Shown: positions 33,328 to 43,783 of the stretch, piece after piece | How the letters are laid out: each line of letters begins with the position of its first letter | Position numbering within the stretch: position 1 is the stretch's first letter | Notes under the pieces: generated by a model | What the model was told of the DNA's origin: nothing | Seen by the model: only the letters and a program-made list of their open reading frames with translations | Database searches by the model: none | Assembly: GCF_024166365.1 (NCBI RefSeq) | Contig: NC_064819.1 | Coordinates: 136,501 to 200,500 of the forward strand | Reading direction: 5' to 3' | Length of the DNA stretch: 64,000 bases | Source of the DNA: Elephas maximus indicus | Taxonomy: Eukaryota > Chordata > Mammalia > Proboscidea > Elephantidae | Position numbers and translations under genes: made by a program

Positions 33328-34880
33328 CTATAAATTACTGTATTAGTTTATGCTTCCTTACTGTGTCGTAGCTGCTTGCTTTGTTTTGTTTTGGTGTACC
33401 CCTATGGGTTGCTTGAGTGAGCTAGCTTGATTATTTTCACCTTTGGAGCTCTGACATCCTGTCCCCAGATGGCTAGAGCCGTTATCCAGTATATTAGTCT
33501 AGGAGTCTATTCAGTTTTCTTGTATGAATTCTACTCAGATTTCCAGGTAGCTGATCATCAAGTGTGTGGTACAGGCTCTGTCCTACAGTCTTAGAGGGGC
33601 AGGGGTGATTGGTGTACATACCGGTATCTGATTGCAGCAGGGGCCACGCTCTGAACAAGGCAGGGGCCTGAGAACCAACCCCCAGTGTTTCTGAGGAAAG
33701 CACATCCCTGTTCCCTAGAGTGTGCAGGTGGGTGGGTTCTGTAGACGGACCATGGGCACCCAGTGTTTTTGGTTGTAAGGACTGGGAGGTACCAGTTATC
33801 TTTGGACCCCTGTCGCAGGTGGCTGGGTGACCTGAGTGGAGCTACCAGTCCTTAGATCCCTGATGTGGGTAGGTGAGGATCTTGTTTAATAGGCAAAGGA
33901 ATGTCAAACATCAAATGCCCACCTCTCCACCACACAGCTGAAATGGTTGGAGCCTGCGAACAAGGGCCTATTCTCCCGAAATAGGCCCACATAGGTCCAT
34001 GCAGAAGGGAAAGGTGCTCAAAGTCCACGGACAGTTTATGCCTGGATAGGAGCTGCTTCTGTCCTGAGCTCCCCTGGTTAGTGGAACTAGCAAATTATCT
34101 TTTCCCCCAATTGCAAATTTTTCCATCCCCAAGGCCGTGAGGATGGCTCTAGGTGCTCAAGAGTGCCTATTTCAGGCCCACGGAATTCAGCTGCTGAAGC
34201 TGGCTCGGGGGTGGGAGGCCAGGGTTAAATATATGCAAGTACTTAGCTTTTGCCGAGAGCACTGTCGTTCTCAGGTTCCGGAGGTGTGAGTAGACTGTGT
34301 GGCTGGCTGCTTCTCCCTGAGGAAACTGTAGCCAAACGCTAGTACCAGCCCACCACCGCCGCTGCCGTGGGAATGGTGCCTGAGGGCTCCCCATGATTCA
34401 GGTCTGGTAACTCCTCTCTGCCTCTGAATGGTTTCTTCCTCCCCCTGCCCCTCAGTTCGTTTTCCAAGCTTGCCTTTGAAGCCCTGGGCTCTCAGCTTGT
34501 CACAAATATACTCATTTCACTTGTGTTCTCAGGTCTTTATTGTAAAGAAGGCTTGCCCAAAACGTCTTTCTATTCCACCGTCTTGGCTCCACCTCCTGGT
34601 CTTTCTTTTTGATTTAGGATTTTGTTTTACATTTTTCTCCAGGTCTGTCTGGAACCCTCTATTGTGATCCCCATCAAAGCAGTGAATGGTGGTTGCTGGG
34701 CACCATCTCGTTGTACTGGACTCAGTCTGGTGGAGGCCATGGTAGATGTGGTCCGTTAGTCCTCTGGACTAAGCTTTCCCTTGTATCTTTAGTTTTCTTT
34801 GTTCTCCCTTGCTCCCAAAGGGGTGAGACTAGTGGTGTATCCTAGATGGGGGGGTCTCTGCCTGTGTTTTTAGTTATTGT

Positions 34881-35204
34881 TTAGTAAATCTACTGTGCTG
34901 TCTATGCTCTGGCTGGCTTTGATAAGCACCACTTTCAGGCATTCTCATTTGAATTTTGATAATAAATGATGTAGATAAGTCCAAACATAAGCAAAGCAGG
35001 TATTACCTGCAGGGTGTAACTGCAAAGATACTACTAGCCTGCCTAAATTTCTGAACATAGACTTGAGACATTGCCTGTATAACAACAGAACTGTTAAATT
35101 ATGTATAAACTCTCTTCAATATCTAATCAGATTAATTTATCATATTATACCTAGGTTATAAACATTCTATTTAGCACAGAAGCTAGGGAAAGGCATTTCA
35201 GAGA
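34881..35204. other. No feature seen
   Basis: AT-leaning unique-looking sequence. Confidence 0.35.
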
Positions 35205-35402
35205 GGCACAGACCTGGGGTTCTAGCCCATCTCCATTACATCCTGCCTGTGTGACTGTGGCCAAATTAACATCTCTAAGCAAATAGGATCTGGAGATCCC
35301 AATACCTTGAGTGAAGGGTTATTGAGAAGACCAAATAAGAACATATATGGAAAGCATTTTAGCATTGAGCCTGATGCGTAGCGAATACTCAGTAGTAGGT
35401 GT
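35205..35402 (+). repeat. MIR
   Basis: CTGTGTGACTGTGGCCAAAT, the core, and GAGCCTGATGCGTAGCGAAT followed by ACTCAGTAGTAGGTGTTA follow the MIR order from head to tail. Confidence 0.75.
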
Positions 35403-35408
35403 TAGACT

Positions 35409-35680
35409 TAGGGACAGTAGTGGTTCAGTGGTGGAATTCTCGCCTTCTGTGTGGGAGACCCAGGTTTGATTCATGGCCAATGTACTTCAAGCACAGCTAA
35501 CACCTGCCTGTCATTGGAGGCTTGTGTATTGCTATGATGCTGAACAGGTTTCAGCAGACATTCCAGACTAAGACAGAGTAGGAAGAAAAGCCTGGTGATC
35601 TACTTCTGAAAATCAGCCAGTGAAAACTCTGTGGCTCACAGTGGTCCAATCATGTTGTGTTGGCAGGCCCTCATTCAGTG
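35409..35680 (+). repeat. tRNA-Gly-derived SINE
   Basis: The head GTGGTTCAGTGGTGGAATTC, TCGCCTTCTGTGTGGGAGAC and box B GGTTTGATTCATGGCC retain strong tRNA-Gly similarity. The body (CAGACTAAGACAGAGTAGGA; GAAAAGCCTGGTGATCTACT) matches the copy at 9078-9430. Confidence 0.8.
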
Positions 35681-36835
35681 AGAGCTAACCACAGTAGCTA
35701 TTAGAGTTAGTCTTAGGGGCAAGGACTCTGTACCCACCCACACCCAGCATAATCCCATCAACATGATGGACTCCTAACATTTGGGTTGATTGCTGAATGC
35801 TTAGCAGAAACCAGTTGATGGGAGAAAAAGCAGATAAGCTGAAGTGGAAGAGAACGTGTAAGCTCCTTGCCTGGCAGTCACAGGGGCCTCAGCAATGGAA
35901 GGTCCAAGGCAGCTGGATGACCCTGGCTGCTAAGAGTGGCTCTCTCTCAGTGAGCAGAAGGGAGTTGGTAGTTAGGGGCAAGGAGAACAGGTTGTGAGGA
36001 AGACACTGGAGACACAGTCTTGGAGTTTGACTACTGTTGGTTCCCACATCTGGAAGCTTTGTAAGCGGGGGGTGCGCATATCAATATATGTTTCTGGACC
36101 CAGTCCCTGGAGAGTCTGACTCCTTGTATCTGAGGTTGTATCTCTGGAGGAGTGGCTGGAAGTCATACTTTGGTAGGTAGTTGGAGAGGCGGGACCCATG
36201 CCACTGGTGGCATGTAAAACATTGTGAGCTGGCAGATGGTCTTATCTTTAAATGGCTTTGAAAACAATCACGTAACAACTCTTCTGATGATGCAGAGGAA
36301 CGTCTCAGCTTAATGATGAGACTTCTCTAACCTTCCTTTTCAGCAAAAAGCAAAAGGACAGTAGCACCTGGCTCACATTTAATATTGTTGGACCACATGG
36401 TATTTATTTTGTGGTTTCCTCCTCTTTGTAGCTAGTGGTCCTGGGTTTTCCATAGTGATAGAAGGTTTCCTTTCAAAAGAAGTTTATTCAAGTTTTTTTT
36501 AAAAAGTCCACTATGAGGAACCTATGGGAATGACCCAAGTTCACGATCCTTTGCAGGAAAAAAAAAAAAATTGTAGTTAATTCTACCACACACTTTTGTC
36601 TAGAACTGGGTCTGGCTGTGCTCTTTTTTAGGAAGCATCCTAACCAGAGTACACCCTTAACTAAATAAATATATAAATAGCCTGCTATTGAAAATTAAAA
36701 AAAAAAAAATCACCTCCTTCTAAGAGTATATTCCTCATGTTTCTTGCAGTAGTGTGTGCTCAGGTAATCTTCTCTCTATGTTGTCCTGGGAGCAGTTTAA
36801 ATTAGGGGGCAAAGGTCCTGGAGTCATCCAAAAAA
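35681..36835. other. No feature seen, apart from A-runs
   Basis: A-runs at about 36558-36570, 36697-36709 and 36829-36844 may be tails of unidentified retrocopies. No coding evidence. Confidence 0.35.
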
Positions 36836-36841
36836 AAAAAA

Positions 36842-36890
36842 AAAACTATTGCATCGAGTTGATTCTAACTCACAGCAACACTGCGAGTCG
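36842..36890 (-). repeat. AfroSINE tail fragment
   Basis: TTGCATCGAGTTGATTCTAA and CTCACAGCAACACTG are the reversed AfroSINE/RTE tail; the rest of the element is missing. Confidence 0.6.
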
Positions 36891-38429
36891 CCCAGTCCCC
36901 CACAGTAAACGGGGATGCAGGGAGCAAAGCCCCTTTCTTCAGCTTTGAAAGCGGTTACTTTTCTGTGACTGCCTCAGGTTAGGATGCCTGAGCGTCTTGG
37001 ATTTTGGTTGTTTTTTCCAAAGGAATTTTTTCCTGATCAGCAGTATGCCCCTTTGTTTCCTCCTGTGTGAATTAGCTCACTATGACCAAAAGAGTGTTAC
37101 TCTTTAAGACTTGAAAGTTTTCATTCTCAGAGAGGTGGGTGGGAGGTTGTAAGGGAGGGACAGTGGTCAAAGCCCGTGTGCCTGAAACCTCACTCAGGAG
37201 GGCCTGGACAATCACCAGGAAAACAAAAGCGCTAGTCAGACCTGGGTGTTTTCACAGCTGGGCAGTGTTTTGGGATAGCACCGGGGAGGCCAGGGCACAG
37301 AAGTGTCAACCTCTTCCCCATAGCATCATGGGCTCGAGAGGAGCCTTAGGCAAGCAGCTGGCTTTAATCTAAGGGCTGAGGTTAAAGAATAGCATGTATT
37401 CTGTGGAAGGCCCCAAGAAGCAGCGTTCTGGTGGCAAAAGGAGGCCACTGAAAGCTGTTCTTTGTTTAACACGAGAACTTAAGTTGCTTTCTGGCCTGAA
37501 GGTTTTCCTGCCTGGATCCTCACTGGGCATTTTCTGAATCCAGGCCCAGAGGGTCTCGTTTCTAGGGCCTCTATGAATGTAAAGGGAAGAGGACTGCACT
37601 GCTGTTTGCAAAAGTTTCCCTCCCACCACCACCACTGTTACCAGAATAAGGTTCTTGCCTCTCACTGGTCAAGAATGAGCAGGACAGCACGCAGAAGAGG
37701 CTTGCAGGCGGAGAGGAGGAGGGCCTAGAGCAACACATACCCCCGTTTCACAGAACAAAAGACGGGGCTGGGTTGTTAAAAGTTCTTGGGAGGGAAAAGA
37801 TTCATGTTTATTCATAGACGCAGGCAGGGATATGTTAGTCGCAGCAGCTTTCCAAGATGGCTCCTGTCCCGGAGACCTCTGGGATTCGTAGCAGGACTTA
37901 CTATGGGGTGTCACGCCTGCACAGTCTCTCGCTCCGCAGGTTCGATTCCCCGGCTGGGGCTGCAGCCCCTCACTGTCACACAGTGGTCACAGGTGGATGT
38001 TCTGCGCATGTCCCTGGGGCTGGTTTTCTCCAGCTGCTTCTGAAGGGCAAATTTAAAGAAGTTTGCAGGCTATTTTTAGATACCCTGCCACACTGTTCTG
38101 GGGAATGGCTTTGTTTCTGTGCTCTGGCCCATTTCTTGTTACTTTGCAGATTTGGGAGCCCCTCTGTTCCCTGTCTTACTGAGTCCCTAGGTTCTATACC
38201 CAACCCCCTGTTACCTCCTTGATAGTATAGCCTATCTCTCTTTTACTTGCTTCTCCTCTAACCACACCAGTCTCTTTGCTGTTCCTCAACAGGTGCCCTC
38301 CGACCTCAGGACCTTTGCTCCCTGTCTTACAACCACCTTGAAAACATACAGCTAACTTACCACACACCAGAGAGGCCCGTGGGCCACCTCAGGGGCTGGA
38401 ACCCCCTGCAGTGACACACGGCATCTTAA
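36891..38429. other. No feature seen
   Basis: Unique-looking sequence. It is locally GC- and CpG-richer at about 37840-37970, where a GGTTCGATTCCCC box-B-like motif occurs without a tRNA fold. Confidence 0.35.
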
Positions 38430-38525
38430 ATGCATGTGCGTGTTTTCTGTAAAGGATCCACAGCATTCGTCTGATTCTCAAAGGAGCCTGTGATCCTAAA
38501 AAATTATAACCACTGCTTTTCCAGT
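38430..38525. repeat. hAT-type DNA transposon fragment (possible)
   Basis: GTCTGATTCTCAAAGGAGCC and ...AAAATTATAACCACTG resemble the end of non-autonomous hAT-Charlie elements (terminal CAGTGGTT). Only a fragment is present. Confidence 0.4.
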
Positions 38526-38818
38526 GCCCATGAGAATAAGCTATTTGAATGTGGTTAAGCAATTAGAAGGACTAACATAGACTAGCGCTAGAAAGCCTTG
38601 GTCCTTCCTATTAAAAAAAAAAAAAGAAAAAACCTACACTAAGACTCATATGGATTTGTCCACTATAGATGCTCCATTATGAGAGATAAGGTCACATAAA
38701 ACAAGATAAAAAGGGCTGGATGGAGCAAATGGTTAAGTGCCCAACTACTAGTTGAAAGATGGACAGTTCGAATCCACCCGGAGGCACTTTGGAAGACAGT
38801 CCTGGCAATCTGCTGCTT

Positions 38819-39549
38819 GTTACCAGATTAGGGTTCATGTCCTGGAGCAGTCGAGCCAGTGAAACGTACTCCAAGTCATAAAGAGGGAGAAAGTTAAGGA
38901 GATGCATACATCGCCAGGGACCCAGCAACAACACAGGCTGTTTCTATGGAGTTCCCAAGAGCAATTTTACATTAGAGCTTATGTAGAATCTTAAATCAAA
39001 AAAAACCAAACCCAGTGCCATTGAGTCGATTCCGACTCATTGTGACCCTATAGGACAGAGTAGAACCGCCCCACAGAGTTTCCAAGGAGCGCCTGGCAGA
39101 TTCAAACTGCCGACCCTTTGGTTCACAGCTGTAGCACTTAACCACTAAGCCACCAGGGTTTCCATATAGAACTTTACAAGGGTTAAAAGTGGCTTAGTAG
39201 CCCCAGATGGTCTGGCTGGAGGAGTTACTCATTACAAGATAGTGAAAAAAGACTCTATCAGACTAAAGAGATACATATCAGACACCTGGGCTCGGATTTT
39301 CCTGTGGGGGGTTGTAAGTCATAAGTGGTCTGACAGAACAAAACAAAATTATTTGCATCAGATTAAAACAAAGAACAAAGTCATTAACGTTAGGTCAAAA
39401 CAAAGTCGTTAACAGAGGTATGTGAAGGAGGAGGCAGGCAGAGGGAGGAGAAAAGCTTATTGGCTTATCATGGCATTAGTCATGTCAAGCTCCCAGACAC
39501 CCATTTCGAAAAGGAGAAAACAAGCTGGGGAGTATTAGGGTCACATTCT
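38819..39549. mobile_element. Unidentified insertion inside a SINE
   Basis: The 731 bp between the SINE halves must have inserted or been captured after the SINE. It carries a reversed AfroSINE at 38999-39162. The remaining ~570 bp look LTR-like in composition, but I see no definite TG...CA ends or target duplication. Confidence 0.4.
38999..39162 (-). repeat. AfroSINE, reversed, young-looking
   Basis: It runs from AAAAAAAACCAAACCCAGTG through GAGTCGATTCCGACTCATTG to ACTAAGCCACCAGGGTTTCC, close to consensus. TAGAATCTT on the left and TAGAACTT on the right may be its target duplication. Confidence 0.88.
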
Positions 39550-39641
39550 GAAAGGTAGAGCCTCAAAAACCCTATGGAAGAGTTCTTCTGTGCACACATG
39601 GGGTGGTCACGAGTCAGAATCGACTGGACTAGCAACTAACA

Positions 39642-40284
39642 ACAGCAGGCAAGTTCGAAGGGTCCTCCTGGGTAGTTAGATGGGATCTTGTAGCAAGGAG
39701 GGTAGCTGGAGAGCCAGAGGAAGCAGGAGAGCTGGCAGATAAGGAGGGGTGGCTGTGGCACTAGGTGCAGACCTGAGCACCACCTTCAGGAAATGGATAA
39801 ATGGGAGTCTTCCCAGAGAAGGGCAGCTGGGAGAGTGAAGGATCCAGAAGCTGTGTCGCTTGAGAAGCTGGGATGTTGAGTTTGGAAGAGATATCAGAAA
39901 AGTATTTTCAAGAATTTTCAAATTGTTACATGGCTAAGATTTGAGAATCTTATGGCTTTAGACGTGGAATGGACCAATGAAATTTATACCAGCTTTTAAC
40001 ATTACAGGAGAGAAAAGTGAACACCAGAGAGAACTAACTTGCCTAAGGCAGAGCTGGGTCTAAAGTCCCAGCTTCTGACTCCCTTCCCAGTGTTTTTTCC
40101 CACCATTTCCACCTGCCTCCCTGAGAGCCCAGTATGCAATGCAGGCAGAACTAGGACTAATGGTTGCCATTACAAGAAGTTAGAGTTCGGCTTTAAAAAA
40201 AAAAAAAAAAAGCATTTCAGTTTGGAATTGGCTGCTGAGTGTGATAGCGAGCTCTCCATCTCAAAGAATATTTCTGAGAGAATA
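39642..40284. other. No feature seen
   Basis: Unique-looking sequence with an A-run at about 40196-40212. Confidence 0.35.
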
Positions 40285-40737
40285 TGTATTAGTTCCCTAT
40301 TGCTGCTATAACAAATTACCATGAACTTAGTGGCTTTAAAATCACAAACTTATTATTGTCTGACAGTTCTGGAGGTCAGAAGTCTAAAATGGCTCAGCAA
40401 GACTGTGTTTCATCTGGAGGTTCCAGGGGAGAATCCATTTTCTTGCCTTTTCCAGCTTCTAGAGGCCACCCGCATTCCTTGGCTTGTGGCCTCTTCCTCC
40501 ATCTTCAAAGCCAGAAGCATAGCATCTACAGTCTTTCTGACTCTGTGTCCATTAATCACAGCTGCTTCTCTAACTCCGACCTCTGATAAGGACCCTTGGG
40601 ATAATCTCTTCATCTCAAAATCCTTATTTCAACCACATCTGCAAAGCCCCTTTTGCCATGTGAATCAACGTATTAACAGGTTCTGGGGATTAGGACATGG
40701 ACATTTGAGGGGCGCACATTTTTCAGTCTACCAAACA
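40285..40737 (-). mobile_element. MaLR-type solo LTR
   Basis: On the + strand it begins TGTATTAGTTCCCTATTGCT and contains GACAGTTCTGGAGGTCAGAA, TTGCCTTTTCCAGCTTCTAG and GGTTCTGGGGATTAGGACAT, ending near ACCAAACA. This is the reversed pattern of MLT1-group LTRs. No matching target duplication was found. Confidence 0.75.
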
Positions 40738-40744
40738 GTGTATC

Positions 40745-40945
40745 ATAGAAAATACATTGATGCCAGCACTGGTTTTAGAGCAGACCTGAGTTCAAATCCT
40801 GCCTTCAGCACCTAGTAGTTGTGTGACCATCGTGCCTTTGGGTTTCTGTTTTTTCATCCATAAAATAAGACTAAAATCCCAAGATTATTATGAGGGTTTT
40901 TGGTAATATATACAAAATTCCTGATATATAGTGCACTCTCCATAA
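40745..40945 (+). repeat. MIR
   Basis: GGTTTTAGAGCAGACCTGAG, TTCAAATCCTGCCTTCAGCA and the splice-like core TTTTCATCCATAAAATAAGA follow MIR order. It resembles the copy at 42305-42428 unusually closely. Confidence 0.75.
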
Positions 40946-42304
40946 GAGGCAACCATGTTTATTCAAGGAACTGCCCAGATGATTCTCACCAGACAGGAAT
41001 TCAATAGAAGAAATTCCACTGTTAAACCGGAGATTAGATAAAGTGGCCTCCAAATTCCCTTCTGAAGCTGAGATTGCTAAAATATAAGGGAGTGAAACGG
41101 TTCTCCCCTCATAACTTGTTACTGGGGCCTCATGACCTTGCTTTCTGTCCCCCAAGGTGCTGCTATCTGATTTTGTCGCCCAGACTTTGGGAGTTTGAGC
41201 AGGACTAGCCGCCCTGGCCTGGTGTGTGATGATTGGCAGGCAGCTGAGCCCCTCCTTCACATCTGTCAACACAGCTGGCTGCAAGCAAGTTGCTGCCCGT
41301 GACCACTGTCTGCAGGGACCACAGAGGGCGGGGATTGAAACTGGGGTGAATACCTCACTTTCGTTGCTTGGAAAGTAGAAGTCCACGTTGATGCTTCTTC
41401 CCAAAGTCCCAAATTTTTCAGCAGGAATTGGGTCTGTTGGACCAGGTCTGAAGCTGAGAGAAGAATCAGCATTCAAAAGCAGCCATCAAGGTAGGTGACC
41501 TGCCTGGTCTTCTCTCCAGAGACCAGGAAACCAACACTACGCAGCCTTGTTACCAGGGTGCCCCTGCCGCCAGTCGGTCTACCGTATGGCAGGAAAAGGC
41601 AATCACTTGTCAGTTAGCATGTTCTAGAGAGCTGGCTGCATTTTCCTTCCATCCTCTCTCTCCGCAAAATTATCATTGCTGTTGCTCCTCTTTATGTTTC
41701 AAAGAGTTGGGAGGGTTTTGTTTTCATTATAATAAATCATATGATTTATTGAAATTATTATGTTGGTAAATATGGCTTTGTTCCAGAATTTGGCTTGATT
41801 GAATCTGTTCCCCTTTCAAGTGGTACCAGAGAGGACAGTTTGCCACAATTCTGAGGGGCACGCTGCCCACCCAGAGGGCTGTCAACCTCTAGGAGGGATC
41901 CCCAGGGAGCACTGTGCATTTTCTGCTGTGGAAACTAGAGGGTTAAAGTCTTGAAATGGCTGGAGCAGAATCACAGAATCATGCCTATTTACTTAAGCTT
42001 ATCACAGTGGGCAGCCTGGTCAATCATTTACTGACACAAGGCTGTTTCCTACCTTTGATGGGGGACCACTGAAGTCCTTGCCTGGCTGAGTCTCTCTGTG
42101 GAATAGACACAGGCAACGGAGAAGATAGCCTTCTTTAAGCTGGAGCTCGTATTCTCTTCTGTCTGGAGTAAGTTTTACCCTACCCAGAGGAGAAGATGCC
42201 ACAGGGTCCTCCTAGCTCAGTGATAACCATCAGCAAGATTCATACACAAATCTAACACCTGATATCACCCCAGGCCAGTGACCACTGTCTGCAGGGTGTG
42301 TCAT
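40946..42304. other. No gene or repeat recognised
   Basis: Apparently unique. An open frame of 201 codons at 40871-41476 on the minus strand runs into the MIR and has no recognisable domain, so it is not called as a gene. Confidence 0.35.
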
Positions 42305-42428
42305 GGAAAAGTACCTTGACACCAGCACTGGTTTTAGAGCAGACCTGAGTTCAGATCCTGGCTTCAGCACCCCCTACTTGTGTGACCATTGAGCCTTTGA
42401 GTCTCTTTTCCTTCATCCATGAAATAGA
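42305..42428 (+). repeat. MIR (head and core)
   Basis: GGTTTTAGAGCAGACCTGAG, TTCAGATCCTGGCTTCAGCA and CCTTCATCCATGAAATAGAG follow MIR. An AfroSINE is inserted at its end. Confidence 0.75.
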
Positions 42429-42592
42429 GCCTGTGGCTGGTGGGGTGGTGGTTAAGTGCTACAGCTGCTAACCAAAAGGTCAGCACTTGGAATCCACCAG
42501 GTGCTCCTTGGAAACCCTATGGGGCAGTTCTACTCTGTCCTATAGGGTTGTTATGAGTTGAAATCGACTTGATGGCAATGGGGTTTTTTACG
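42429..42592 (+). repeat. AfroSINE
   Basis: The head GGTGGTTAAGTGCTACAGCT, the box B region TTGGAATCCACCAGGTGCTC and the tail TTATGAGTTGAAATCGACTT are present. The short form lacks the middle block found in the longer copies. Confidence 0.88.
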
Positions 42593-43706
42593 GTGGCTTT
42601 GTTTTTTTTTTTTTTTTTGGAGAGAGCATCCCTTATTGCCCAAGGCCTAGAGGGAAGTTTACTAACTGTAGTACAAGGTCTTAAGTGACCCTTGAAGCAG
42701 GGAAAAGTTATTTAAATCATTATCAAAGGAATGTGGATTTTTTTCCCCTTCAAGTCCATACATTCTGGAAATACTTTTTTTTTTTAATTAATTTTTATTA
42801 AGCTTCAAGTGAACATTTACCATTCCAATCAGTCTGTCACATGTAGGTTTACATACATCATACTCCCTTCTCCCACTTGCTCTCGCCCTATTGAGTCAGC
42901 CCTTTCAGTCTCTCGTTTCGTGCCAATTTTGCCATCTTCTCTCTCTCTCTATCTTCCCATCCCCCCTCCAGTCAAGAGTTGCCAACACACTCTCCAGTGT
43001 CCACCTAATTTAATTGGCTCACTCTTCATCAGCATCTCTCTCCCCCCCCCGCTGACCAGTCCTTTTCATGTCTGATGAGTTGTCTTCGGGGATGGTTCCT
43101 GTCCTGTGCCATCAGAAGTTCTGGGGAGCATTGTCTCTGGGATTCCTCTAGTCACATTCATATCATTAGGTATGGTCTTTTTATGAGAATTTGGGGTCTG
43201 TATCCCATTGGTCTCCTGCTCCCTCAGGAGTTGTCTGTTGTGCTCCCTGACAGGGCAGACATCGATTGTGGCCGGGCACCAACTAGTTCTTCTGGTCTCA
43301 GAATAATGTAGGTCTCTGGTTCATGTGGCCCTTTCTGTCTCTTGGGTTCTTAGTTGTCGTGTGGCCTTGGTGTTCTTCCTTTGCCTTTGCTCCAGGTGGG
43401 TTGAGACCAATTGATGTATCTTAGATGGCCGCTTGTTGGCATTTAGGACCCCAGGTGCCACAATTCAAAGTGGGATGCAGAATGTTTTCATAATAGAATT
43501 ATTTTGCCCGTTGACTTAGAAGTCTCCTCAAACCATGTTCCCCAGACCCCAGCCCCTGCTCCGCTGACCTTTGAAGCTTTCATTTTATCCCGGAAACCTC
43601 TTTGCTTTTAGTCCAGTCCAATTAGGCTGACCTTCCTTGTATTGTGTGTTGTCTTTCCCTTCACCCAAAGCAGTTCTTATCTACTGATTGATCAATAAAA
43701 AACCCT

Positions 43707-43733
43707 CTCCCTCCCTCCCTCCCTCCCCCCTTT
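43707..43733. repeat. (CCCT)n microsatellite in the L1-B 3' UTR
   Basis: A run of CCCT units replaces a short pyrimidine stretch present in the L1-A 3' UTR. Confidence 0.8.
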
Positions 43734-43783
43734 GTAACCACAAAAGTATGTGTTCTTCTCCGTTTTTTCTATTTCTCCAGATC

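Larger units (their letters stand above)
26991..34597 (-). mobile_element. L1-A: structurally full-length, decayed L1
   Basis: It has a 3' UTR (26991-28053), ORF2 remnants (28054-31866), a spacer (31867-32315), ORF1 remnants (32316-33327) and a 5' UTR of about 1.27 kb (33328-34597). The 5' terminus read on the minus strand is AGGAGGTGGAGCCAAGACGG, the usual L1 start. GGTCTTTCTT at 26979-26988 and 34598-34607 is the target duplication. Several frameshifts and stops make it inactive. Confidence 0.9.
26645..34880 (-). mobile_element. Older L1 3' end, split by the full-length L1-A
   Basis: The visible parts are 26645-26978 (T-rich left end, then TCTTTGGCTGAAGGGTGAAC and GTGTCCGGGGGCCAGCCTCT) and about 34611-34880 (GGTTGCTGGGCACCATCTCG onward). 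They are two halves of one L1 3' UTR of a different subfamily from L1-A, which occupies the gap. Confidence 0.65.
38713..39641 (+). repeat. AfroSINE split by an unidentified insertion
   Basis: The head half is at 38713-38818 (AAATGGTTAAGTGCCCAACT, GACAGTTCGAATCCACCC, CTGGCAATCTGCTG). The tail half is at about 39550-39641 (CTCAAAAACCCTATGG to GGTCACGAGTCAGAATCGAC). The gap holds non-SINE sequence plus a second, reversed SINE. Confidence 0.75.

Noticed and set aside
37935..37970. tRNA-like box B (GGTTCGATTCCCC)
   Set aside because: No upstream box A at the right distance and no acceptor-stem pairing could be found.
40871..41476. 201-codon minus-strand open frame
   Set aside because: It overlaps a MIR, has low-information composition and no recognisable domain or splice context.
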